From Colwellia sp. (GTDB taxonomy: Bacteria > Pseudomonadota > Gammaproteobacteria > Enterobacterales > Alteromonadaceae): a DNA stretch of 64,000 nucleotides. Under the pieces are notes generated by a model, which was not told where the DNA came from, did not search any database, and was given only the letters and a program-made list of their open reading frames with translations. The position numbers and the translations under genes are program-made. Position 1 is the first letter of the stretch. Each line of letters opens with the position of its first letter. The DNA is taken from positions 1 through 64,000 of the forward strand of contig JABSOY010000010.1 of the NCBI GenBank assembly GCA_013215385.1, read 5' to 3'. Of this stretch, positions 18,771 through 27,482 are shown piece after piece.

Positions 18771-20505
18771 AGTGATCAGTATAGAAATTGCTAAGCAAGT
18801 CTTCTGGATAGAAGAGCAGGGCTTTGCAATGCTACAAACCTATCTTGAAAAATTGAAACTACAATTGGCAGATGAAGAATGTGGTGATGAAATCTTTGTT
18901 GATATCGAATTAAGACTTGCAGAATTATTGTTCGAACTTGATGTCAGAAAAGACCGAGCGATTACGCTAGTGCAATTAACAGCGATAATAAAACAAATCG
19001 GCTTTATTGATAGTGAAGACGAAGAGGTTGAAGAGGTAAATACCACGGCGAAAGTTTATTTGGATAAGCAAAATAATATTGTCGCAGGTGTTTGTGCTGG
19101 CCTATCAATGCGATTGGGAATTCCTGACTTTATCCTTCGCTTGAGCTTTATTGGTCTTAGTTTTGCTTTTGGTTTAGGCGTGTTGTTATACCTTATTTTT
19201 TGGTTGTCGTTTGATAAAAATAACACCCGTAATAATGCGTTAGCCGCACAAGGCAAAACTGCCACGGCCAAGCGTATTGCTGCTGGCGCAGAAGTAACAA
19301 TCAGACCGTTTCTGAAATTTCAACGGATTATCTTCCTACCTTTTACCTTATTAGGTGCCTTGATCAATGTAATCAGTAATAGCTTTATTTTTCAACGAGG
19401 TATTTATATTTTTCTCGTCAAAAACATTGTATTACTTTTATCTATAATACTGCTCATTACGATGAGTGTAGGTATTGTTGAATTCAATGAAGATCAGATT
19501 TATCCGTGGTGGTTACAATGGCTTTTAAGCGCTGCTACTGTTTATTTGATGGTATTGCTCTCGGTGATATTTATTCGAGAACATTATTTATCTACTCCGT
19601 ATATTAAGGTGAGTAAAGCGTTGAAGCGAGCTGCCATTATTCCTGTCGTGTTAATCAGCGGAAGTTTGGTGTTTTTAATCAGCGAAATGACTGATGAGAA
19701 AAGTACCTCGGTTACCACTAACTATTTGGTGAATGACAAGACCTTTATGCTTTCATTTAATGAAGCAGAGAGTACTAATTCACTAGCAAGAAAAGTAAAG
19801 TTTCATTTAAAAACAACGCCAGCGTTGAGTAATTCCGTTAAGGTTTCAGTTACCTATGCAAGTAATGGCCGCGGCGAGTTAGCGTTAGATAATAATATTC
19901 AAGCTATCGATTACCAATATAGTCTTAACGATAATCGTTTGGTGATGAACCGTTACTTTGAATTGCTGCCGAACACGTATAATCGCGGCCAACATGTTTC
20001 AGTATTGATAGAACTACCGCAAAACATAACACTTATTTCATCAGATAAACTTCGGGTTAACTTACAAGGTAATGAGGTTGAATACGAACTATTCGATAGC
20101 AGTAATTCAAAATTGGTTTATGTTACAGCGGCTCAGTATATTCATGAAAAAAATGAAATTAATCAACAGCGCATCACTGTTAATGAAAGAAGTGTCTTGA
20201 CGAAAAAGTTTTGTCAGCAGTTCTATGTTCACGGCCATAGGAGATGTTTCTTAAATCTTCCAAAGACTGCTATTGAGAGTAGTAAATTAAAGCAAGAATT
20301 TATCGACGAAGCCAAAGAAGTAGACGAAATTAGGCTGTACCTTGTACAAAACAAAGTTATTGCCCGTGCAGAGCTCACTCAATTGAATCACTTGATTACC
20401 TTTCTTATCAAAAAATACCCGAATTTGGCAGAGTTACAAACTTATATTCAGCATTTGCTGTCAGTTAAAAACAGCTTAATAGCAGAAAAACCAGCCCCTA
20501 GTTAA
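18763..20505 (+). CDS. PspC-domain membrane protein
   Basis: 580 residues from a GTG start with GAGGG upstream, overlapping the PadR gene by 8 bp. The first 95 residues are a helical acidic domain. Residues 98-150 are a PspC domain: VYLDKQNNIVAGVCAGLSMR, then a glycine-rich membrane helix ending LYLIFWLSF. Three or four more membrane helices follow up to about residue 310. The C-terminal half is a beta-rich extracytoplasmic domain with repeated short strands, ending in a helical tail. PspC proteins act at the inner membrane in envelope-stress responses. Coupling with PadR suggests that this protein senses or tunes the membrane for the ABC system downstream. The exact role is unknown. Confidence 0.85.
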   Translation: MNKVISIEIAKQVFWIEEQGFAMLQTYLEKLKLQLADEECGDEIFVDIELRLAELLFELDVRKDRAITLVQLTAIIKQIGFIDSEDEEVEEVNTTAKVYLDKQNNIVAGVCAGLSMRLGIPDFILRLSFIGLSFAFGLGVLLYLIFWLSFDKNNTRNNALAAQGKTATAKRIAAGAEVTIRPFLKFQRIIFLPFTLLGALINVISNSFIFQRGIYIFLVKNIVLLLSIILLITMSVGIVEFNEDQIYPWWLQWLLSAATVYLMVLLSVIFIREHYLSTPYIKVSKALKRAAIIPVVLISGSLVFLISEMTDEKSTSVTTNYLVNDKTFMLSFNEAESTNSLARKVKFHLKTTPALSNSVKVSVTYASNGRGELALDNNIQAIDYQYSLNDNRLVMNRYFELLPNTYNRGQHVSVLIELPQNITLISSDKLRVNLQGNEVEYELFDSSNSKLVYVTAAQYIHEKNEINQQRITVNERSVLTKKFCQQFYVHGHRRCFLNLPKTAIESSKLKQEFIDEAKEVDEIRLYLVQNKVIARAELTQLNHLITFLIKKYPNLAELQTYIQHLLSVKNSLIAEKPAPS

Positions 20506-20723
20506 CCACCATTTAACGAGAATAATTTCGTTCAAAATTCAACGGATTGCTTGGTGCTCACTTAACTATCAATAGTAAATATTAAGCATAAGCACTTATA
20601 GCTAAGCCCTAATGGGTAAAGATTAGCGCAAAGCTTTAAGCAATCCCTTCTAACAATAATATTTCAGCATCCTAACCCTAACCGGACTTGGCGGGATAGT
20701 TGTGCCTGAAAAAGGAGATAAAC

Positions 20724-21590
20724 ATGTTATCAATTCAAGGTTTAACACATACTTATGCAAATGGCGTAAAGGCATTAAACAACGTCAACTTAACTATTCC
20801 TCAAGGGATGTTTGGTTTACTTGGTCCAAATGGTGCAGGAAAATCTTCATTAATGCGCACCTTGGCGACCTTACAACAACCTACGTCGGGTCGTATTACC
20901 TTTGGCGACGATGATGTACTGGCTACTCCGGATAAATTGCGTCGTAAGTTGGGCTATTTGCCACAAGACTTTGGTGTTTATCCACGAGGCTCTGCTTACG
21001 AGTTACTCGATCACCTGGCGGTATTAAAAGGTATCATCAATAAAAATGAGCGTAAAAAAGCAGTTGAAGCTTTACTGGTGCAAACAAATCTTTTTGACGT
21101 TCGTAAGAAAAACGTGGCTACTTTTTCAGGTGGTATGCGCCAGCGCTTTGGTATCGCACAAGCTTTGCTGGGGCAACCTCAGCTTATTATTGTTGACGAA
21201 CCAACCGCAGGTTTAGATCCTGAAGAACGCAATCGTTTCCATAATTTGTTAGCGGATATTGGTGAAGACATAGTGGTTATTTTGTCTACCCATATTGTTG
21301 AAGATGTTGCGGATCTTTGTTCCAACATGGCGGTTTTAGCTAATGGAGAAATAGTCAGCCAAGGCCCACCAAAAAAGCTCATTGAGCAGCTGAAAGGGCG
21401 AATTTGGAAGAAGGTTATCGATAAGCATGAACTTGCCCAGTATCAGCAAAACTATAAGGTGATTTCAAACCACTTATGCGCTGGCAAGGTGGTGATCCGT
21501 GTTGAATTGGCAACGCAGCCAAATGGCTTCGATGAAGCGATTGCCAATTTAGAAGATGTCTACTTCTTAGCCATTAACCAAGGAGTATGA
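20724..21590 (+). CDS. ABC transporter ATP-binding protein
   Basis: A 288-residue ATPase subunit. The ATG at 20724 has AAGGAGA 5 nt upstream; a longer TTG frame adds eight residues and is not needed. Walker A is GPNGAGKSS, the signature is FSGGMRQRFGIAQALLG, Walker B is LIIVDEPTAGLDPEE and the H-loop is LSTHIVEDV. All the residues needed for ATP hydrolysis are present. The last 60 residues are a small accessory domain, as in ABC-2 type exporters. The stop codon abuts the permease-peptidase gene, so the two are translated together and should form one complex. Confidence 0.95.
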   Translation: MLSIQGLTHTYANGVKALNNVNLTIPQGMFGLLGPNGAGKSSLMRTLATLQQPTSGRITFGDDDVLATPDKLRRKLGYLPQDFGVYPRGSAYELLDHLAVLKGIINKNERKKAVEALLVQTNLFDVRKKNVATFSGGMRQRFGIAQALLGQPQLIIVDEPTAGLDPEERNRFHNLLADIGEDIVVILSTHIVEDVADLCSNMAVLANGEIVSQGPPKKLIEQLKGRIWKKVIDKHELAQYQQNYKVISNHLCAGKVVIRVELATQPNGFDEAIANLEDVYFLAINQGV

Positions 21591-21592
21591 TC

Positions 21593-24500
21593 ATGCTATT
21601 TAGCATTGCACGTTACGAATTTCGTTATATGTTTTTTTCACTACCGACACTAATTATCAGTTGCTTGCTGTTTGGTTTAGCATTTTTATTTACCGCCAAC
21701 GGTATTGAATTTCAAGGGACGGCACGCGGAGGAAATGTTTATATTAATTCTGGCTATATGATTGCCAAGTTCATTATTATGCTGAGTATTTTAACAACCT
21801 TTATTATTCCCACCTATATCGGCGGCGCCGTACTTAAAGACCGTGAAAGCCATTTTGACGGTATTATATTCTCTACTTCGATAACTAAAAGTGGTTATAT
21901 ATTGGGCCGATTTATTGGTGGTTTTAGTGCACTAACGCTTATTTTGACCGCTGTGCCAATCGGTATGTTTCTAGGTACTTTCTGGCCATGGGCAGTACAA
22001 GAAACCTTTACAGCTAATCTAGCGAGTCATTATCTAACGGCATTTTTTGGCTATATGATGCCTTCGGTTTTCGCCATGTCGGCATTAATATTTGCTGTTG
22101 CCTTACTTTTTAGAAGCATGTTTTATTGCTACTTCGTTGCCTTGGCAATGGTTATTCTCTTTATCACCGTTGATGTTTCAACGGCTATCTCAGGCCTATG
22201 GGATCCCTTTATGGGGGATATATTTGCAGAAGAAAGTCAATATTGGACAGCAGCAGAGCGCAACAGCAATGTGCTTGGCTTTAGCTCACTTATTTTAGCC
22301 AATCGCCTACTTTGGTTTATTATCGCATTGAGTGTCTTTAGTTTAGCTTATCGGCTGTTTTCATTTACTGTAGTTGCCAAGGTCGCTAAAGAAAGCTCAG
22401 CTAAAGCATTGGCAGAAGCAAAATTAAAAGCAGCAGTTGATCTTAACATTAGCGTTTCACCTAAATGGTCTGCAAGCACCCATTTACAACAACTGGCTTA
22501 TAGAACGAAATTTGAAATGTTGTCGGTATTAAAGAGTACTCCTTTTTTAATCTTGATGACCTTTAGTTTCTTTTTGTTGTTTTTCGCACTTACTGGGCGG
22601 GAAACTTTATACGATGTTAATACTTATCCATTAACGCGTATTTTACTCAGCTCAATTCAACAAGCCTTAACCGGGGCATTAATGGTCGTGTTGGCCTTTT
22701 ACAGTGCGGAAATAATTTGGCGTGAAAGAAGCTGTAAATTCAATGAAATAATTGATGCTATGCCGACACCTAATTGGGTCTTTGCGGTCAGTAAAATTGC
22801 GGCGCTTGCCTTGATAATGCACGCCATTGTCTTACTCGGTATTGTTATCGCCATAGCATTACAAATATTAAGTGGCTATGACGACTTTCAGTTGGGCAAC
22901 TACATCGGCAGAGGGCTTATTTACTACACCATTGCTTACGTTTATTTAGCGGTGTTGAGTTGCCTATTTCAGGTCTTGGCGAGTAATCGCATGTTAGGCA
23001 TGCTGTTCTTCGTGGTATTCATGCTTTTATTAACCTTGTCGCGAGACATTTTAGGTGTTGAGCATGCTCTACTTAGTTACGGCTTACCCGATATGTATGC
23101 GCCTCTTTCCGATATGAACAGTGATAGTCGTTTCGCGATTGCCGGCATGTGGTTACGCATTTATTGGGGCTCAATTGCAGGATTGTTGTTGATAGTAACC
23201 TACATGTTTTGGCCTAGAGGTTTAGTACAGTCATTTAAATTTCGTTGCCGCCAACTAGCAACTTTTAAGAGTAAAGGGCTTACTTTGGCAAGTTTGGCGC
23301 TACTAACTATATTTGTCAGCTCTGGCTCGTTCATTTTTTATAATACTAATAGTTTAAATACGTATTGGACGATGACAGATATCGAACAATTTAAGGTCGA
23401 TTATGAACAAAAATATCGTCAATACGAAAATTTAGCCATGCCGCGTATTGTTGATGTCAAAATGGATGTTGACATTTATCCTTATCAAAGACGAATTGAA
23501 GCTCGTTCAACACAAATTTTGCAAAATAAAACATCTCAGGAAATTAACACCATTCATTTAGTCTTTCCTGTGCAAGCTAAGGTTATCTCAGTCGCTTTGA
23601 AAGAAGCCACACAACAATCGGTAGATGAGCGTTTTGGTTATTATATTTTTAAACTAAATAAGGCGATGTTACCGGGCGGTAAGCGATCACTAACTTTTGA
23701 AACTCTGATTCAACAGCAAGGATTTAAAAATAGTCGTCAAGATATTAGCTTGATTCGTAACGGAAGTTATATCAGTAATAGTGAACTCACGCCACGTGTT
23801 GGCTTCTACCCTGGATTGATGATTAACGACAGCAGAAAACGTAGTGGCTACGAGTTACCCCCATTGCCTCGTATGGCTAAGTTAACTGATACCGACAGCC
23901 ACAGTAATAATTATGTTAGCCATGATAGTGACTTTGTTAACTTTGAAACAACCGTTTCAACGATTAAAGGTCAACAAGCTATAGCACCCGGCTATTTAGT
24001 AAAAGAGTGGCAGCAAGGAAAACGTAGCTACTTTCATTATAAAATGGATAAGCCGATGATGAATTATTATGCTTATTTATCAGCTGATTATGAAGTTAAA
24101 CGTGATTCGTGGCATGGTATCGATATTGAAGTGTACTATCATAAGGCACACGACTATAACGTAGACCGTATGATCACTAGCGCTAAAGACAGCTTAGCTT
24201 ATTACAGTGAAGCCTTTGGCGAATATCAATATCGTCAACTACGTATTTTGGAATTTCCGAGTTATAAAACATCTGCTACGGCTTATCCAAACACCATTGG
24301 GTTTTCTGAAAGTATTGGTTTTGTCGTTGATACTACTGACACGCAAAAAATAGATTTACCTTATTATGTCACTGCGCATGAGGTGGCACATCAATGGTGG
24401 GCGCATCAAGTTATGGCCGCTGATGCACAAGGCGGTACTATGTTGGTTGAAACTTTGGCGCAATATAGCGCGTTACTGGTGATGGAGAAAAAATATGGCA

Positions 24501-25168
24501 AACACCAACTGCGCAAATTTTTAAAATATGAATTAGACAAATACCTTCGTGGGCGAACTAAAGATGCAGAAGGCGAATTGCCTTTATATAAAGTGGAAGA
24601 CCAGCCTTATATTCATTATCGAAAAGGTGCGTTGGTGATGTATGCCTTGCGAGATTACGTGGGTGAACAAACAGTTAACAGGGCATTGAAACGCTTAATA
24701 AAAATCCATACTTTTAAATCGACACCTTATGCATTGTCTACCGACTTTATCGGCTATTTAAAAGAAGCTGTTGGCGCAGAGCACCATGCATTAATAGCAG
24801 ACCTATTTGAAAAAATCACCTTTTTTGATATGAAAGTGAGTAAAAGCGAAGTAAGTGAATTAGCCGATGGGCGCTTTAAAGTTACACTAGCGGTTGAAGT
24901 TGCTAAGTACTATGAAGATGCAATTGGTAACAAAACCGAAGTGCCCTTTAATTTTTCGGTAGACATTGGTTTATTTGTTAAAAAGCCTTCCGCACGTGGG
25001 TACGGAGAAAGTGATGTGATTATCATGGAAAAGCATCGCCTAAACTCAGGAGAAACAACGCTAGAACTTATTGTCGATAAAAAACCGAATTTTGCCGGTA
25101 TTGACCCTTACAACAAGCTTATAGACCGTGACTCAAATGATAATTTAGCCAAGGTAGATGATTTTTAA
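21593..25168 (+). CDS. ABC-2 type permease fused to an M1-type metallopeptidase
   Basis: 1191 residues. The start at 21593 is chosen because AAGGAG lies 7 nt upstream; the ATG at 21587 would be only 1 nt away from it. The N-terminal 600 residues hold about twelve membrane helices in two ABC-2 permease halves. After a last helix (ASLALLTIFVSSGSFIFYN) the C-terminal 590 residues are an extracytoplasmic M1 peptidase-like domain. Zinc ligands are H929-E-V-A-H933, and the third is probably E953 in VETLAQYSA, which gives a spacer of 19 rather than 18 residues. The GAMEN motif is replaced by a segment around NTIGFSESIGF, so aminopeptidase specificity may differ or be lost. The fusion ties export, or lipid/peptide movement, to proteolysis outside the membrane. 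Confidence 0.92.
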   Translation: MLFSIARYEFRYMFFSLPTLIISCLLFGLAFLFTANGIEFQGTARGGNVYINSGYMIAKFIIMLSILTTFIIPTYIGGAVLKDRESHFDGIIFSTSITKSGYILGRFIGGFSALTLILTAVPIGMFLGTFWPWAVQETFTANLASHYLTAFFGYMMPSVFAMSALIFAVALLFRSMFYCYFVALAMVILFITVDVSTAISGLWDPFMGDIFAEESQYWTAAERNSNVLGFSSLILANRLLWFIIALSVFSLAYRLFSFTVVAKVAKESSAKALAEAKLKAAVDLNISVSPKWSASTHLQQLAYRTKFEMLSVLKSTPFLILMTFSFFLLFFALTGRETLYDVNTYPLTRILLSSIQQALTGALMVVLAFYSAEIIWRERSCKFNEIIDAMPTPNWVFAVSKIAALALIMHAIVLLGIVIAIALQILSGYDDFQLGNYIGRGLIYYTIAYVYLAVLSCLFQVLASNRMLGMLFFVVFMLLLTLSRDILGVEHALLSYGLPDMYAPLSDMNSDSRFAIAGMWLRIYWGSIAGLLLIVTYMFWPRGLVQSFKFRCRQLATFKSKGLTLASLALLTIFVSSGSFIFYNTNSLNTYWTMTDIEQFKVDYEQKYRQYENLAMPRIVDVKMDVDIYPYQRRIEARSTQILQNKTSQEINTIHLVFPVQAKVISVALKEATQQSVDERFGYYIFKLNKAMLPGGKRSLTFETLIQQQGFKNSRQDISLIRNGSYISNSELTPRVGFYPGLMINDSRKRSGYELPPLPRMAKLTDTDSHSNNYVSHDSDFVNFETTVSTIKGQQAIAPGYLVKEWQQGKRSYFHYKMDKPMMNYYAYLSADYEVKRDSWHGIDIEVYYHKAHDYNVDRMITSAKDSLAYYSEAFGEYQYRQLRILEFPSYKTSATAYPNTIGFSESIGFVVDTTDTQKIDLPYYVTAHEVAHQWWAHQVMAADAQGGTMLVETLAQYSALLVMEKKYGKHQLRKFLKYELDKYLRGRTKDAEGELPLYKVEDQPYIHYRKGALVMYALRDYVGEQTVNRALKRLIKIHTFKSTPYALSTDFIGYLKEAVGAEHHALIADLFEKITFFDMKVSKSEVSELADGRFKVTLAVEVAKYYEDAIGNKTEVPFNFSVDIGLFVKKPSARGYGESDVIIMEKHRLNSGETTLELIVDKKPNFAGIDPYNKLIDRDSNDNLAKVDDF

Positions 25169-25183
25169 AATTGAAGGTTTACC

Positions 25184-25213
25184 GCTGGGAGGCAGCTTAT
25201 GTTGCCTCCAGCT
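25184..25213. terminator. Hairpin between convergent genes
   Basis: GCTGG and AGGCA pair with TGCCT and CCAGC around an 8-nt loop, with one bulged G. No T-tract follows, so it may be a weak terminator or only a transcript-end structure. Confidence 0.45.
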
Positions 25214-25228
25214 GAAGTGATTGACCGT

Positions 25229-26125
25229 TTATTTAAATTTTTCGACACGGTAACCTTTTGCCCTTAACAAGGCTAAAACGCTTTTGTCGCCAACTAAGTG
25301 TCCTGCGCCAATAAGAACAAATTCTTTATCATTATCACCAAACATTTTTTCAATATGTGGGATCCAATTTTCATTTCTGTCGGTAATTAACCGCTTTAAT
25401 GTTTTAGGATCTTCTTTCATAGGATCAATAAACAACTCAGCTATTTTTTTATCATCGCCGACACGCCAAGCATCTATTAACTGATTAAACATGACCTTAA
25501 AATCTTTCATTTGATTCAAGTTGTTTTTAATAAAATTATCTTCGTCACCAAGCCCCATATTCGACAGCATGTCTAGCTGAAACGTTGTTGTTTCTAAATA
25601 TGCTATGGATTTATGCTCTTTTAGAGCAAGTTTATTAAAATATTCATCAACACCTTCACCGGTAATATTCGAACGTTGTGCTTCCATCATTGCCATCATT
25701 GTTGCAATAAAACCGGGTTTAAAACCACTTAAATCCTTTAAGTTTGCACCATGTCCTGCAATATATTCTTTGAGCTGTTGATAAGTACTTTTTGATAAAA
25801 CATCAGTGAGTTTCTTGCCATTTTCATAGCTCATTTTTTTCATCACTTGCATTTGAAAATGTGTGTCAGTCGGTTCTGGTAACTTTGTTTCAAGTACAAT
25901 TGAATCTGTAATGTCATAAGCATCGGTAAATTCTACAGGTAGTGGAAACTCAGAAACGGGTAAAATATGTATGGTACCTCCAATATAAACCACATCATTA
26001 TTTTTTGACACTTTCCATACTGATGATTGTGCACTGACCGCAACAGCAAAAATAAGACCAGTACATAAGGTAATTATGGTAGATACTTTAGTCATAATGC
26101 GTTTTTTAATGGCCGAGTTATTCAT
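25229..26125 (-). CDS. TraB/GumN family protein
   Basis: A 298-residue secreted protein. The start at 26125 follows AAAGGAT and leads into a signal peptide (STIITLCTGLIFAVAVSAQ); a 50-residue longer frame is unlikely. The hallmarks of the TraB/GumN fold are present: GGTIHILP near the N-terminus of the mature protein and GAGHLVGDKSV near the C-terminus, which carry the two conserved glycine-histidine pairs proposed as a metallopeptidase-like active site. Family members occur in gut and marine bacteria with little functional data. It is probably periplasmic. The small secreted protein gene lies 244 bp upstream on the same strand. Confidence 0.9.
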   Translation of the reverse strand: MNNSAIKKRIMTKVSTIITLCTGLIFAVAVSAQSSVWKVSKNNDVVYIGGTIHILPVSEFPLPVEFTDAYDITDSIVLETKLPEPTDTHFQMQVMKKMSYENGKKLTDVLSKSTYQQLKEYIAGHGANLKDLSGFKPGFIATMMAMMEAQRSNITGEGVDEYFNKLALKEHKSIAYLETTTFQLDMLSNMGLGDEDNFIKNNLNQMKDFKVMFNQLIDAWRVGDDKKIAELFIDPMKEDPKTLKRLITDRNENWIPHIEKMFGDNDKEFVLIGAGHLVGDKSVLALLRAKGYRVEKFK

Positions 26126-26369
26126 AATATATCCTTTAATTTCTTCATTACTGACGTCAATACGATAAGCAGACTTAGCATAATAATATACCTTAAAAAA
26201 ATTATTAATAGCGTTAGCAATAGCCTTTATTGACCTACGCCATAAAAAATGACCACTATGCTTAATCATAAACATGACTTTAATCCATTTCTTATTTAAG
26301 TTTCATAGATTAAAAATGCAAATCATTAAAGTTAGTAATTTAAACATAGTGACAGTTCATCATTAAATT

Positions 26370-26615
26370 TCATCGGCTCGGAGAGTTGATGATATGCGCA
26401 GGTATTTTTATTTCACTTTTTATCGATAAAGATAATTGCTTTGTTACATCTGCAAGCATTTTTGGTAAAGATTGCTCAATTTCTTTTTTAGCTATATTCA
26501 ATGTTTGTTGTTTTAATGTCATATCCACATCTGCAGCAGAGGCGATATGACTTAATGAAGAAAGTAAAATAGTTAATGTAATCGTCGTTAGTTTTTTATT
26601 AAATGTGTTTTTCAT
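26370..26615 (-). CDS. Small secreted protein of unknown function
   Basis: An 81-residue protein with a clear signal peptide (TTITLTILLSSLSHIASAAD) and a good ribosome binding site (AAGGAT, 6 nt before the ATG). The mature part is about 54 residues, helical and rich in lysine, glutamine and leucine, with repeated K-x-x-L spacing that suggests an amphipathic helix. No cysteine is present. I do not recognise a family. It may be co-transcribed with the TraB/GumN gene. Confidence 0.6.
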   Translation of the reverse strand: MKNTFNKKLTTITLTILLSSLSHIASAADVDMTLKQQTLNIAKKEIEQSLPKMLADVTKQLSLSIKSEIKIPAHIINSPSR

Positions 26616-27385
26616 AATAAATCCTTATATTAATAATGTGATTATTCACTTATAGAGCTTGGTAAATATTACCGAACACTTTGCTTAGCTAACTTAAGTT
26701 ATTTAAAAGTGCTAAGTGCAGTTGACGAGAGCAAGATTAAAGATTTTAGACATCAATGTCGCTTATCAAAGCCATAGCAATAAAATCATGAGAAAGTGAA
26801 TGTGTAGTTGATTGATACTTAGGGTTTTTATAAGAACCTTATTGAAACATTATCTTAGGGAAAGTTAGGTTTTATAAGGAATAGCTACTTACTCAGTAAA
26901 TAAAAGAGACTTATTTTAGGGGAGGGTCTTTAGCGAAAAATAAATATTAGGTATTTCATGTGAAAGTAGGTGAAGTCGCTCTACCGATAAAGGCTGATAT
27001 AGTGGCAAGTGGAGAAAAATAAAAGCTATGCCTGTTTATACTCTGTTAATGTGCGAATTAATCATAACTTAACTAATAAAGGTGACCATAGTTTTTAAAA
27101 CCTCCCCTAAAGGACAATGTAAAATGTTGTGAGGGGTATTTTATTTACTTCAGCCTAGCTGTTTATTTCTGAAGAAAAATGTGAGCAAATTTGAGCATAA
27201 TATAGGTTAACAATAGAGTGTTGCCATTAAAGTTGTTTCGATTTATTAGTCTGTTGGCTATGTTTTAATGCTCGACCAAAATGGGGGCTAATCAAAAGAG
27301 GGGAGTCGGCAAACTAAATAACAATATAATACTTAAAGTGTTGGAGATTGCTCTGTTTTAAGTTTTGTCTCTTAATATCAAAGTA
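26616..27385. other. Intergenic region, no gene recognised
   Basis: About 770 bp. It includes the promoter region of the small secreted protein (near 26640). I found no open frame with coding character, no RNA signature and no clear relic on either strand. The 3' end holds the terminator of the M16 lipoprotein gene. Confidence 0.35.
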
Positions 27386-27419
27386 AAAATGCCAATCAAT
27401 TTACATTGATTGGCATTTT
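27386..27419 (-). terminator. Terminator after the M16 lipoprotein gene
   Basis: A 15-bp perfect stem (AAAATGCCAATCAAT and its complement) around loop TTAC, with flanking A/T tracts, 64 bp past the M16 stop codon. Confidence 0.88.
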
Positions 27420-27482
27420 ATTATTCTGGCTGATAGCACGAGTTAGTTATTATTTTAACTCGAGGTTATATAAATGTTATCA

